Source of the DNA: Chara braunii
Taxonomy: Eukaryota > Streptophyta > Charophyceae > Charales > Characeae
DNA: 64,000 nucleotides
Assembly (NCBI GenBank): GCA_003427395.1
Contig: BFEA01000004.1
Location: 5,930,671 to 5,994,670, forward strand
Direction: 5' to 3'
The notes beneath the pieces were generated by a model. That model was not told where the DNA came from. It ran no database searches and saw nothing but the letters and a program-made list of their open reading frames with translations. This document shows positions 22,440-33,244 of the stretch, in pieces. Position 1 is the first letter of the stretch. Each line of letters starts with the position of its first letter. The position numbers and the translations under genes were made by a program.

Positions 22440-24060
22440 TTTTAACAGGTGGTGCATCCCTCGGCCCGACATGTGCAACCTGCTCCCTCTTTCCACCTTA
22501 CCTCCTCCCAGCCGCCTTTTCCCCTCCTTCCTGCCTTTTTCCTCCCTCCACTGGAACTTTGGCCGATGTCCTTTCCCTCCATCTGACCTTTCCACGATTG
22601 CCTTCCTCCCTCGCTCTGCTCGACCTCCTATTTTGAAGCTTCCCATCATCCGTGTTCACTTGTGTGCACTTGACTTTGGCCTAATCCCTCTGCCCTCCCT
22701 TCCCCAGCTTTACCTCTGTCCAACCTCCTTCCCACATTCCTCCCTTCATTCAATCGCTTCCCTCGCATCTCGGACGCCCTGTCCCCTCCCTCCACCTAAC
22801 TTCTGTCGGACTTCCGCACCACCTCCTCCATTTCTGCCCCTCTTGCCTTTCTTGCGGTTCTTCTTACCTCCTCCTGACCTCTTTTTCCCATCTCTGCGAC
22901 CTCCATGCATCTAGCTCACCTCTGCCCTACCTTCATCATGTCTCCTCACCCCCTCCACTCAGTCTCCGCTGGATCTCAGTTCTAAGTGAGCTCATCCTCC
23001 ACCTTCCGCCCTTCGTTCCTCCACTTGACTTTCGCCAGACTGCCTCTCAGGCACCACCACCCTCCTTCCTCGCTCCGTTGGCCCTCTCCTCCCTCCCGCC
23101 ATTCCTCCCTCTTATTTCTATTGGACCTCCACCCTTGGGCCTCCCCTCTCTCTCTCCATTCCTCCCTCCTATTTCTGTCAGATCTCCATGTCCTCCTCCC
23201 TCTCTCCACCTGATCTCCGAGTGACCACCTCCCCCCTTCTGTCCCTCTTCTGTTCTCCGCCTGATCTCCTTTCCAGCTGCTTCCCCCCCCCGTTATTCCC
23301 TTATCCCACTTGATCTTCGCTAGACCTTCTCCTTCCCTCCTGCTCGATCTCTGTTCTTCCTGTTGCAGAGCTCCAAGCCCTTCCCTCCTTTCCCCCTCCC
23401 CCACTTTGCTCGACCTCCACGACCTCCTCCCTCATCTGATCTCCGTCAGAGTTTACCCAACCTCTTTTCCCCTCCTCCCTCCCTTTGCGAACTCCTCCCT
23501 CCCTCCCTCCTTCCATCCTTCGTACCTCCTTCCTCCCTTTGCCTGATCTTCATCCAACACTCCATGACCTCCTTCCTCCCTCCCTTGTTCCTCATATACA
23601 TCACCTCTGCTAGACCTTTGCCTCCCTTTCCTCCTTGCACCCCTCCCTCCATTTGGCCTTCGCTGATCATCTCACTCCCTCCCATCCTTTGCCTGGACCT
23701 ATTCCCTTCATACTTCCTCCAGACCTCTTCCCTCCCTACCCACATTTTCCCTCCCTTCGCCGACGAGCACCCGGCCTCTGTATCCTCTCCTACCCTCAGC
23801 CGTTTTTCTTCCTCCCTACGACATGCCTCCACATGTTATTCGAATCTCCTTTGGAGCTCTGCAACCTCCACCATCCATCAAGCACCACCTACTCATCCCT
23901 CGTCTCGTTGTCTGCTTGCGTGCCACAGACATCTCTCTGGGCCTCACTTATTTTTCATCCTCGGCTCGCCTGCCACAGCCACCTCCCTTGGCCTCCCTCC
24001 TTCCTAACACTTCCCCCACCTTGCACCACCATCTACGCCTTATGCATCCTTTTGCTGGCC
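22440..24060. repeat. 1.6-kb pyrimidine-rich minisatellite-like tract
   Basis: The plus strand is mostly C and T, built of diverged short units around cctcctccctcc, tgatctcc and cgacctcc. Long proline/serine or glycine/arginine ORFs through it on either strand come from this composition and are not genes. Confidence 0.8.
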
Positions 24061-24083
24061 TTCGAGGTATATATTCCTACGTA

Positions 24084-24087
<4 letters not shown>

Positions 24088-24132
<45 letters not shown>
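24088..24132. repeat. CA microsatellite
   Basis: About 22 CA units. Confidence 0.95.
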
Positions 24133-24136
<4 letters not shown>

Positions 24137-24337
24137 GAACCGACGAAGTGTTTTAGTCTGTCCACCGAGCGAGTATGCGCACTATTGGATGACGTACTTC
24201 ATATGGGAGCCGTATTCATTTGTAGGATTCTACTTTTGGATAGGCAAAATCTCTGGACCACACACACACACGTTGTCTTGACGAATCGGGAAAGATTGAC
24301 ATTTTTGTACTGTATACTACTGTGTACTGAATATGAC

Positions 24338-24340
<3 letters not shown>

Positions 24341-24397
<57 letters not shown>
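24341..24397. repeat. CT microsatellite
   Basis: About 28 CT units, ending 150 bp upstream of the next ORF. Confidence 0.95.
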
Positions 24398-24398
<1 letters not shown>

Positions 24399-24543
24399 CC
24401 TTCCTCTCCGTATCCGTATTCTGGGGAATCTGGGGATCCCGACGGGGAAATCGACTAGCCCCATCCTAAGCATCTATCACATGCGCCATGGCCGAACTGT
24501 GGTTCATTAGCGGTCTGGGTTGTGATAGGAAACTGGTTGGGGG

Positions 24544-25107
24544 ATGGCGAATTATGGACGACATTACTATCGTCGCGGGAAGAGAGAATCTGAGGAGAAT
24601 GACCAAGACCAGGAGGACGTGTTCAGCCGATTTGAGGGTATCTACGACAAGAATCTGGAAGTAATCCGGAAAGACGAATGCAGACTGACCTGGAATTTTG
24701 TAGGACTGATGATGATTTGCACAGGACTGCTGCAACTGCACTTCGCTCCGACCACGAAGAACACAGACGGTCTATACCACGAAGGCAAGCTGAGGTTCCA
24801 AACGATTCAGGATTTCCAGTCTTTTTCCGCTAAAAGCGTAAAAAGAGCTGTCCAATCCATGACAATCAGGAGGTTGTGGGATCAAGCTACCAACAAGCAG
24901 CTGGTTTTGGGAGCTATTGGGTACGTGGTTTGTGAAGCAGACCTCCGGGGGGTATCCCCAGAGGTCTCTCTCGGTGCTTTGGCTGATTTGGCCAAGGCTG
25001 TGCCGGACCGAGCACTGCACAGGTTGCTCTCCGCGCTCACTTGTTCGGCATACACGTTAAAGATGAAGCGGGCCAACCTGCGGAAGAAGGAGAACGGGGC
25101 CGTATGA
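24544..25107 (+). CDS. Unrecognised 187-residue protein, intronless ORF
   Basis: A complete open frame from ATG to TGA. The protein has a charged, Tyr/Arg-rich N-terminus (about 35 residues, no signal peptide), a hydrophobic stretch at about residues 50-66 (WNFVGLMMICTGLLQLHF) that looks more like a buried helix than a membrane span, a mixed helical middle, a conserved-looking segment near 120-160 (QLVLGAIGYVVCEADL, then SPEVSLGALADLAK), and a basic C-terminus (KMKRANLRKKENG). Codon use is even and composition is not low-complexity, which makes it the best non-repeat ORF in this part. No family was recognised. It could be a lineage-specific gene, a retrocopy or a domesticated element. The (CT)n just upstream could be promoter-proximal. 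Confidence 0.5.
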   Translation: MANYGRHYYRRGKRESEENDQDQEDVFSRFEGIYDKNLEVIRKDECRLTWNFVGLMMICTGLLQLHFAPTTKNTDGLYHEGKLRFQTIQDFQSFSAKSVKRAVQSMTIRRLWDQATNKQLVLGAIGYVVCEADLRGVSPEVSLGALADLAKAVPDRALHRLLSALTCSAYTLKMKRANLRKKENGAV

Positions 25108-25579
25108 GAGGGAGGCTAATCCGAGTTCTTGGTCCACGGAACGGCGACTCGTAGCAGGAGGTACGGGAGGTTTTGATCTTTTTCGGGGTTTTTTCGTTTT
25201 CGATTCTCGACTTTTCGAAGTTATTTTCGGGGTTTTTCGGGTTTTCCCACTTTATTTTCGGCTGGCTTTCGTAGGGCTGTTCGGAAGCCCAGGCACGGCG
25301 GAGTCGGTACCTGACGACGGGAGAAGGGGAACTTAGTTTTGAAGTTTTTTGAAATTTTGCAATTCTGAAAATTAGAAGCAGACACCTGCAACAGCTGGAT
25401 AGACCGCGGGGGACTGACTGACTAATGGGGGATTCGGATGGACCCGGACTGAGCGGTCCGGAACGATACTTTAGTCAACGCTTGGGGAAACCGGTAATGG
25501 ATCCGGACCAAAGGGGGCATAGATTCGGGAAAATTGGGAGATAGTCATTGATGGGGGGGCTTTTGGGGGGGGGGTTGGG
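25108..25579. other. Downstream flank of the 187-residue ORF
   Basis: T/G-rich sequence with ttttcgggg repeats follows the TGA; no gene seen. Confidence 0.4.
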
Positions 25580-25733
25580 TTCGTAGGTCTCGATCGGCAC
25601 ACATATGCAGTCTTGACCGGCACAAGTTTCTACGTACTGTTTTTTTGGTTTTGTTGGTTTTCTTGTTTTTTTGGTTCGTAGGTCTCCATCGGCACACATA
25701 TGCAGTCTTGACCGGCGCAAGTTTCTACGTACT
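25580..25733. repeat. Tandem duplication, 60-bp unit, 95-bp period
   Basis: The unit starting ttcgtaggtct and containing ggcacacatatgcagtcttg occurs at 25580-25639 and 25675-25733, separated by a T/G-rich spacer. Confidence 0.85.
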
Positions 25734-26029
25734 ATGTTTGAGATTCGGTGTGTCGAGACAGGATGTAAGAGTCGGCCGAGGGGAAAGAGGCGGAGATGCT
25801 CAGTATAAAGTTCAGGGGACAAGGCTTAGGTCTCCCTTTTCGAGCGCGAAGACTCAGAAGAGTCACCCTCCTGATGATGCCCGTGCGGACGGGCGAAACC
25901 GGTCGAGGGACCGCATGCTGCTCTGTTTTGCAGTTTTCATACATGGGATACTCTATCTTCGCAACTGTGTGCTTTATGCTTGGAAATCTCTTTGCTATGG
26001 CTGCTCGGACTGTTTTGCCACAGTTCGCC

Positions 26030-26032
<3 letters not shown>

Positions 26033-26078
<46 letters not shown>

Positions 26079-26079
26079 N

Positions 26080-26170
<91 letters not shown>
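26033..26170. repeat. Compound CT/CA microsatellite
   Basis: About 50 CT units with one N at 26079, then about 17 CA units. Confidence 0.95.
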
Positions 26171-26172
<2 letters not shown>

Positions 26173-26333
26173 AAGGGCAGATACTAATGTGCATATGGCA
26201 ACTCAACTGTCTTCACCCGAATAGAATGCCTTGGCCTTGCCGCATCTGGACTGGAATTCCCCAAGTACTGTTATTATGAAAGGGGCTTGTATTTGGGCCT
26301 CCAACCGCAACGGACAAAGTAAGTGTTGTCAAA

Positions 26334-27008
26334 GTGGCTGCAGGGGATCAAGCCCTGCATTCTACCAACGTCGTGACTGCTCTTGAAAGTGTGCCTACTC
26401 CACCTCCGCCGCTGCAACCATTGCCAATTTTCGTCCACCACCAGCAGCGCCATCATCTCCCCCACATACACCACCTACTGCGCCATCGCCTCTGTAAATT
26501 GGTTCTTGTTCCTCCACTTTGTCCTCCCTTCCCTTTACCTCTTCCTTCCCGCCTCCCCCTTCTGCCTGTCTTATTTCGCCCCTTTGTCATGGACCTCACC
26601 ATCGATACATTCATGGTAAGACCAGCCATCGTAGAGGCCTCGTCGGTGGAGGCAACTATGGTAAAGTCGGCTGCCACAGATCGGAGACGTTCCGGTCTCC
26701 AACGGCCACCTTTTAGGCAGTTGCCGTGCTCGTCCTTGGAGAGTATGAAGGTCTGCTCCGACACCATGCTTGTAACCGTACATAACGACATTGCAACGCT
26801 TGATATAAAGTGGTATGGGAATAGCACATATTTTGTTCGATGCCCGCAACGCAGTCACCTGCGCCGCAGTTGCACGACTGATGAGCTTTCTTCTCCTGCA
26901 TGCGACGCACCCACTTTTCATCCACCAAACCCTGATTCCTTCCCCCAGTGTGATTGGCAAAATCCACCTTCTGATCGCCTGATAGAACGTATGCAACAGA
27001 CAATGTAG
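26334..27008 (+). CDS. Unrecognised 224-codon ORF, doubtful
   Basis: An open frame from ATG to TAG. The first 80 codons are Pro/Leu/His-rich from pyrimidine-rich DNA; the rest has more normal composition with several Cys but no known motif. Other frames of the same DNA are also open for long stretches, which weakens it as a gene. Confidence 0.15.
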   Translation: MAAGDQALHSTNVVTALESVPTPPPPLQPLPIFVHHQQRHHLPHIHHLLRHRLCKLVLVPPLCPPFPLPLPSRLPLLPVLFRPFVMDLTIDTFMVRPAIVEASSVEATMVKSAATDRRRSGLQRPPFRQLPCSSLESMKVCSDTMLVTVHNDIATLDIKWYGNSTYFVRCPQRSHLRRSCTTDELSSPACDAPTFHPPNPDSFPQCDWQNPPSDRLIERMQQTM

Positions 27009-27234
27009 TTCAGGCGGACGTACGCGACAGAAACAGTGACAACTGCAATCGACCCTCTTGGGAGCGAACTTGAAGAATTGAATGATTTCCTAGCATTAAA
27101 ATAGGGCCACTCTGCTTAGTCATGCATGGCCATTTGAGGAAATATTACAGGGTTTAGAACCTCAGGCAGGGTATCAAGGAGGGTGAAGGTTAAAACATCA
27201 TTACGTCCAGCCATCGGGCGAGGGCCCTTTTCTT

Positions 27235-27580
27235 AGGCCACCCGCGGCTGATTGGATTCAATTATGGTCCTGGGCTTCGGAAAATTTAGTAGGCGGTGAG
27301 TTTTCTTCTCAGCAAGACTGGCGCTGTGCACTGGTGGTATTGACCTGCTATCTATGGATAGCATAATAGAAAAATTCTTGACCTGATCTAATGGTTGCCA
27401 TAACACATGCTGCACTTTTTCGAGGCCGCCCGCCGCAGATTGGATTCATTTAAGCTGCTGGGCCTCCGTAAATTTTGTGGGCGATGAGTTTTCTTTTCAG
27501 TGAGGCTGGGGCCCCGCACTGGTGGTTCAAGTCACAAACTGACCTGCTATCATTGGATGACCTGATCTAAGTAGGTGTTA
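27235..27580. repeat. Tandem duplication, 188-bp period
   Basis: Two copies start aggcc(a/g)c and share gattggattca, gatgagttttctt or ggtgagttttctt, cactggtggt and tgacctgatctaa. Moderately diverged. Confidence 0.8.
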
Positions 27581-27627
27581 TGACAATCCTCTAGCACGGA
27601 AGTTACCCTGCTTCAAATCATACAAGC

Positions 27628-28107
27628 ATTGAATGGTACACCTATATTGCAACTTGTTCAAACTCATACAAGGACAATTTGTGATCAAATCGTGGAAATC
27701 GGACGGTTGAGAGTGCAAGACGAGGGGGTTGTGATGGAAGGCAGATTGAAATGTTAAAAGGACTACATAGCAAGTTGACCACCATGGTGAGACAATCTGC
27801 TATGTGGGTGTACGTTCTTCGATAAAGTGTCGACTCATTTCCTACCGCTTCACTTTATTGTTTTTATCCTCGAAACTAAACTATTAATTAAATCCGCTTG
27901 TCAATGCAATGAGAACAGCAATTATTCTTGTTCTTTTGCATGTCTTCGAGTACATTCATTCCTTCACAGTCTGAATCCAACAGCCTAATATAATTGGAGT
28001 AGAGGCAGAAACATTGAATCGTACACCTCTGTTGCAGCTTGATTATACAAACTAATGGAGTGCAAGATGAGGGGGTTGTGATGGGATGCAGACTGAAATG
28101 TTAAATT
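27628..28107. repeat. Spaced direct repeat
   Basis: A segment from cattgaat(g/c)gtacacct to gagggggttgtgatgg and gaaatgttaaa appears at about 27628-27758 and again, shortened, at 28012-28105. The DNA between is unremarkable. Confidence 0.65.
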
Positions 28108-28679
28108 TGTATAATGAAAATGTAAAGTTGTGAGCTAGACTATGTAACAATATAACCACGATCGTGGAAACTTAAACGGATAGCCGATGCACGTGAACTT
28201 TTCGGATGAAGATGGTTAGTGCTTTAGACAGAAAAAAACAATGGTCTCAAGGAAGGAGGGGCACAATCGTGGAAAATAGAACAAGATTGTGAAGAATAAT
28301 AGACACGACAGACACCTCCTTTGTTTTTCCCTGTTCTTCTCGTGTTTGTTATACCGACTTCTATATATGTAGCTCACTTAGTGCCTCGTGGGGGACATGC
28401 TTTAGGTGTGAACTGTGTGCTCATGGGGAAAGGAGGGTAGAGGGTTGGTCCTATATTGGGGCCAAGGGAGAGTGGGTGACTGGCCTTGGCGGAGGCAGTG
28501 TAGGGCTGAGGGGGGAGGGGGAGGGGAGGGGAGGGAGGGTCGACCTCTCTCGAAGAAGTCCAGTTTAGTATTTCTTCCCATTTGGTTTGCCTCTCGAGGT
28601 GGTTGTAGGAATAGGTGCTATCTGGCAAGTCAACTGTGATCGTGTGAAGGGTGGTCGAAAATTCGGGGGCCCTCGAAGA

Positions 28680-29115
28680 TCGATGCTGGAGTGACGCTGG
28701 CCGGAGCCGGAGCCAGGTGGCGCAACTTTGTGCCCTAGCTTAACGGGGGCGTGAGGCCTATCTCAGTGGTCATCGGGGGTCGTAACTGGGGCAATGCTGG
28801 CCGGTGCTGGAGCAAGGTGTAACGTGACGGGAGCATGAGGCCTGGAAGAGCTTCAGAAGGTGTTGAAAACAGCCATGCTGGTGGTGGTCGTAGGTGGATT
28901 GAATAGGTTTCACCTATCTGATTCGTGGTTGGGAGGCTTTTTGACACATATTCTAGTGACTTGGTAAAAAAATCGGTTGTTCTTAAGCATATTTTAGGAT
29001 GGCGGTTTCAATGTTGTTACACTCAGTGAGTTGCGGCTGTTCGATGCCAGAACGACGCTGGCCGTTGCTGGAGTGTTGCCCGTAGCCTGGTGATGTAGGA
29101 GCGTGAGGCGTGTTT
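28680..29115. repeat. Degenerate repeat of a GC-rich module
   Basis: The block gctggccgg(a/t)gc(c/t)ggagc and a following gggagc(g/a)tgagg(c) recur near 28698, 28797 and 29055. It ends just before the organelle-derived block. Confidence 0.45.
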
Positions 29116-29165
29116 GATTGCTTTCTTGGTTTACAAGGGGCTGCCTTGTCAACTGTTTGTGTTTC

Positions 29166-29342
29166 ATAACTTTTCATGAGGCTACCCTAGGAGCGAATGC
29201 TTGTTATATCAAATTTGCACCATGGATTTTGTCAGAAATATTTGATGCGTATTGGGGTTTTCTGATTGGTACTCTGATCATAGTTATGTTAAATTGTGGT
29301 CACTTAATGTTTCGTTTAATGAGTCATAGGATGGTAAGATAA
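29166..29342 (+). pseudogene. nad5: Mitochondrial nad5 exon fragment (numt)
   Basis: The frame reads [18 protein letters not shown] then [20 protein letters not shown], a clear match in order and spacing to the N-terminal part of NADH dehydrogenase subunit 5 (the CYI..APWI.SE.FDA.WGFLFDSLTVVM region). After VML the frame loses similarity. There is no start codon and no further exon, so it is a non-functional mitochondrial piece in the nucleus, or a decayed mitochondrial copy. Confidence 0.8.
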
Positions 29343-29424
29343 TTTGCTGGAGTCTTAGGATATAGAAACATTTGAAGGAAATTCATACCATAAGAAAGAG
29401 TAAATGTAATTTAGATTATGAGAA

Positions 29425-29458
29425 GAGTCATGTGAGGTGAAAGTTTCACGTATGGCTT
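29425..29458 (+). other. Group II intron domain V
   Basis: Exactly 34 nt forming the typical domain V hairpin: gagtcatgtgagg, a tetraloop region tgaaag, then tttcacgtatggctt. The usual AGC triad position reads AGT, suggesting decay. It follows the nad5 exon piece by about 80 bp; plant nad5 is often split by group II introns, which fits. Confidence 0.75.
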
Positions 29459-30408
29459 GGAAGCGGAGCCATATCAGCAATGAGATTGTTTAAAACCATA
29501 CCAGCCATGGAGTTATGAAAGAAACTCCTTGTAAGAGATGTACGTTGACTTGATATAGGTGTTGCCTGGCTATCGTTAACGCGTGTTGTGAGATGTTGGG
29601 TGAAGTCCTTTTTTCTACGTACACATGTATAGAAGTATCCTAAGGAAATTTTGGCGTAAATTTAGTTTGGTTGTTTGCTCAATTCTCCAAATTTTGGATT
29701 GTTCTTCTGTGTGAGAATTTGAAGGATCAAGATTCATAGGCGAAGCCTTAGCTCTTCGGTGGAATGTTAAAGGCACCTTGTTGAGACGATATTTGACAAA
29801 AAAATACATTAGTTTAGATCACTCTTTACCCGTTGAAATACAGAATGCTACGAAAAAACAAGGATTGCTGAAAAAAAAAAAAAAAAAAAAAACACCGTAA
29901 TAATTTAGTTGAATGAAATCGTAATGTTACTTATTATTATTGGTGGAAAAATGTATATACAGAAATCACCAACGACCATGCCCGAGTATACAAAGCCTTC
30001 AAAGGTTTTTTTGTTTATTGACGATCGTGATAGTTGATTCAATAGGAACTCTTGAAAATCAATCATCAAACACAAAGATGGTAATGGTAAAACTTTGTCA
30101 AATTGCCGAGTAAATAGGCTAAGGACGGATTTGATTGGTCCAATGCGTTACATTTATGTCATTTAGCCTTTGATTTGCTTGATGAATAAAGAAAGGTGTG
30201 AAGCAATAAGTTTTTTTTTTTTTTTTTTATCAAATGCGTGTTTGACTCATCTACGTGGGAAGGGCATATCATATACTGATGGAGCCTAAGGCGGCATGCC
30301 CGTCAGTCAGGGTGTGTCGTATGTTGTTCGTCGTATCTTATGTACATCTAATGTATCGTAACAGTTAATTATAATTTATCTCCATCCGATAGAGATTGGT
30401 GAAAGATT
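29459..30408. other. AT-rich organelle-like DNA without a recognised gene
   Basis: Includes an A19 run near 29872 and a T19 run near 30210. Probably the remaining organelle-derived intron or spacer sequence; nothing further is recognised. Confidence 0.4.
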
Positions 30409-30486
30409 TGTGGGAGTAGGATTTGAACTTGCAACATTCAGATTATGAGATGGGAAAAAAACGATCGAGATCTTATCTTCACCCGC
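30409..30486 (-). tRNA. trnfM: tRNA-fMet(CAU)-like, mitochondrial type, decayed
   Basis: The minus strand carries ctcataatctgaatgttgca and gttcaaatcct, the anticodon loop and T arm of plant mitochondrial initiator tRNA, with CAT at 30445-30447. The acceptor pairs 5 of 7. The D arm and the 5' side of the anticodon stem are broken, so it is likely a pseudogene. Confidence 0.65.
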
Positions 30487-30535
30487 GATATGTTTGATGG
30501 AGTGGAAAGAAAGATACAAGAGGCGTCTTTGCTTT

Positions 30536-30620
30536 GGATGGATATCTGAGTGGTTGAGGGTATCAGTCTTGAAAACTGACATATTACAAAATATTGGGGG
30601 TTCGAATCTCTCTCCATCCG
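30536..30620 (+). tRNA. trnS: tRNA-Ser(UGA), mitochondrial type
   Basis: 85 nt with a perfect acceptor (GGATGGA/TCCATCC), anticodon stem TCAGT/ACTGA closing loop CTTGAAA (anticodon TGA), a long variable arm (catattacaaaatattg) and T arm ggggg ttcgaat ctctc. All class II serine features are present. It is the best preserved piece of the organelle block. Confidence 0.9.
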
Positions 30621-30639
30621 GTCATGTATGTTAATTTAC

Positions 30640-31355
30640 GGATAATGAATTTAGTATTGAAAATGATTATCGAGGAAGTTCGTGCAAGGAAAATGAGCGA
30701 TAGCGAACTTCAGAGAATAAGCAACATCATACACATGAGACCACATAGTCGTAGCCTCGAACCAAAAGCAGAATTGCATCACGAGTTCCACCGAATAAGA
30801 GCACAACAAAAGCTCATAAGTGACAATGTTCGAATAGTCTCATCATCATCAACAAAGAAACAATGTGAAAATCCTATCTGGCACTCTGCACCCAGACTAC
30901 AAATGGCAGATCTTATCTAGCCTATCTACAATGCCCCCGGTAACGTCTACAGTTCCTCGAAGTACGAGCAGATTTTGGCCAATGTCGTTCGCCTCAAGTA
31001 TCAGGTATGTCTCCCGTATCACTCACAACCTCGATCTCCCACTCACAGATGCAACGTCCACCCAAGGAGCACCATGCGCCCCATCCAAATTCGGTTTTTG
31101 CAGATTTTTACTTGTTCTCGCGCAAAGTATTAGTACGACTCTTTTCTGGACAATAAATTGATAATTCCGGGTTTGAACCATATCTTCCAAAATAATATGT
31201 GCATATGGGGTAAGACGTTTTCACAAATCGAGGTTGGAATAGGATCAGTTGTTTTCACGTCTTGCAATAGTATCGGGATGCTCAGAATTATGCTTTGCGC
31301 ATTTAGTAACTACTCCAATTAAATCAACATTAATATGTATATTGGAAATAAGTCA
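30640..31355. other. Unassigned segment of the organelle-like block
   Basis: Open frames such as 30594-30920 (108 codons, Arg/Ser/Ile-rich) show no recognised family. May be organelle spacer or nuclear sequence between insertions. Confidence 0.35.
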
Positions 31356-31361
31356 AGTCAG

Positions 31362-31396
31362 TCGAAGGTTCGCCTATGGCTACCTTGTTATGATTT
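31362..31396 (-). pseudogene. rrnS: 3' end of mitochondrial SSU rRNA (fragment)
   Basis: The minus strand matches the universal end of small-subunit rRNA: the complement of ggctaccttgttatgattt is the AAGTCGTAACAAGGTAGCC region, followed by the complement of aggttcgcctat. Only about 35 bp remain. Confidence 0.75.
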
Positions 31397-31641
31397 CATG
31401 ATATTAAGATCCTTAGGTGTTCCCACATCTTAAATATGTTGTTTGTAGATAGTCTGTACGCTTTTTCATATATGAACCGTCTACGTCCGAGTTCGTTATC
31501 GTTGACTTGAGTGGATTGGCTACCACTTTCCCTTAAGTTCTTTCGGCGAGATTGATAAATTTAATTTCATTTTACAAAAAATGTCTATATTTAAAACATA
31601 CATTATTTACAATTTTTGTTTGCTTATTCTTAACAGTAATT

Positions 31642-31813
31642 AGTATTGACTTAGCAACTTTGATAGTACAATATGATTTTCAACTATGTGAAAATTATCG
31701 TATCATCTATGTACATGTCCCTGCAGCTTGGATTAGTTTTACTTATTCATAATGGAATGTTTATAAGTAGTGTGTTGTTTCTTCGTACTAAGCAATCTTT
31801 GAGTGAAATACCA
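31642..31813 (+). pseudogene. ccmC: ccmC fragment (cytochrome c maturation), frameshifted
   Basis: One frame reads QYDFQLCENYRIIYVHVPAA then WISF, the conserved RIIYVHVPAAW region of CcmC. A stop and frameshift follow near 31742, after which another frame continues with GMFISSVLFLRTKQSL, like the next CcmC segment. It lacks both ends. Confidence 0.8.
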
Positions 31814-31904
31814 TAACTGACACCTTCATACATGGATAGGCATCAAAGAGTCTTTCACGAACTGTATGTACAAGTTACTTTTCATACAACTCTCAAGTGT
31901 GTAT

Positions 31905-32072
31905 GTAGGAATTGGTAAGAAACGCTCGACCGTGATAGAATTAGTGAGACTTCTTTCAGAAGCGGGTGTTTTATAATGTTCGCTTATTATGGCAATCACT
32001 GCATCAGATTTTGCTTCTCTAGTACCAAGTGTTTTTACTGTGCTGTTAACTTATATCAATTTTAATATCATT
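31905..32072 (+). pseudogene. atp1: Downstream part of mitochondrial atp1 (fragment)
   Basis: The frame reads VGIGKKRSTVIELVRLLSEA, a TAA, then CSLIMAITASDFASL, matching the ATP synthase alpha segment that follows the P-loop (YVAIGQKRSTV..L...L...ALxYSIxVAATASDPA). It lies 1.2 kb upstream of the P-loop part of the same gene, so the order is reversed compared with an intact atp1. It carries an in-frame stop. Confidence 0.85.
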
Positions 32073-32363
32073 TGATTTTATCTTGTCGGACGGTTCTTTG
32101 GTTAAGATAATCAACTTAGATACTGATCTCTAAAAAGAAACGTTATCGTTTGGTGAAATAACTACACACTTATTCGTACTTTGTTTTTAAGTGTTTGTTT
32201 CAAACTAGTGAAAATTGTATTTTGTCCAATGGTTACATAGGTTGCTTTTACAGGTTGACATCCAATCCAACTAAAAATAAAAAATTTTGCACAAGTAACC
32301 AATTTTTTTTTTTATCAATGGGTATAAAAGTTGTACTTTGTACATATGAAGTGTTAATAAAAA

Positions 32364-32632
32364 GTGAAGCAAATAGTGAAACAAATACAAAACCTATTAT
32401 ATTATTCAACGGTCCTTTATATTTTTTATGAATACGAGGTGATTGTACCATTGTATATAACGTGCACGTTTTTTGTAATCTACGAGTTTGTGGGTGAAGC
32501 AAATAGTGAAACAAATTTAAAACTTATTGTAGCAACACCTCGTAATTTGTTCAATTTTTTTTTTAACTTCGTATCAATATGAGGTGATTGTAACATTGTA
32601 TATAACGTGAGTGTTATTGGTAATTTAAAAGT
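32364..32632. repeat. Tandem duplication, 130-bp period
   Basis: Units start gtgaagcaaatagtgaaaca at 32364 and 32494 and share gaggtgattgta and cattgtatataacgtg near their ends. Confidence 0.8.
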
Positions 32633-33244
32633 TTGCATTTTTCTCTTAATTTTAAAAGTTTTTATAACTATCGTTATTTTTGCAGTAATTTGTTATTCAA
32701 GTGTTTTTTTTAATCGAGATATTATTATATAACAGGAAGTGTTACCTATCTACCTTTTTGAACACAATATTATGAGTATTTATAATAGTAACACCATTTG
32801 GCTCTATTAGCTGATTTGAAACAACAAGCCCTTTTATGACATATTGAAGTGTACTTATTTGCGCTGCTAAGTTTTGAAATGTGGTGAAAATTTCATAGGG
32901 ACATAAAATGGAAATGACATTTTTATTTAAAAGTTTTTAATTAAATTTTTCACGAAAAATGTATCAATTATTTTCGTTCATCATTAAAAAGAAATCATTC
33001 GGTGACTTGCATGGTTGCCCTCACTAGCCATTAAGAATTTTGACTACAATTCACATTAAGTCTAATTGAAATTGAATCGATTTTTTGTAGTTATTTGTTT
33101 GTTTTTTATTATTGCAAAGTTTTATGTGTAAAAACAAATTTTGTAAATTTATGACCAACCATGTTTTCAGTAATTTGTAAACCAACAAAACATTTTTCGT
33201 TATAAACTTGTACATAGTAACAGATAAATTTAATTAAAATATAA

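Noticed and set aside
22471-24281. Several Pro/Ser/Leu-rich frames of 130-215 codons and Gly/Arg-rich ones on the other strand
   Set aside because: They follow from the pyrimidine-rich repeat composition; frames are open in several phases at once.
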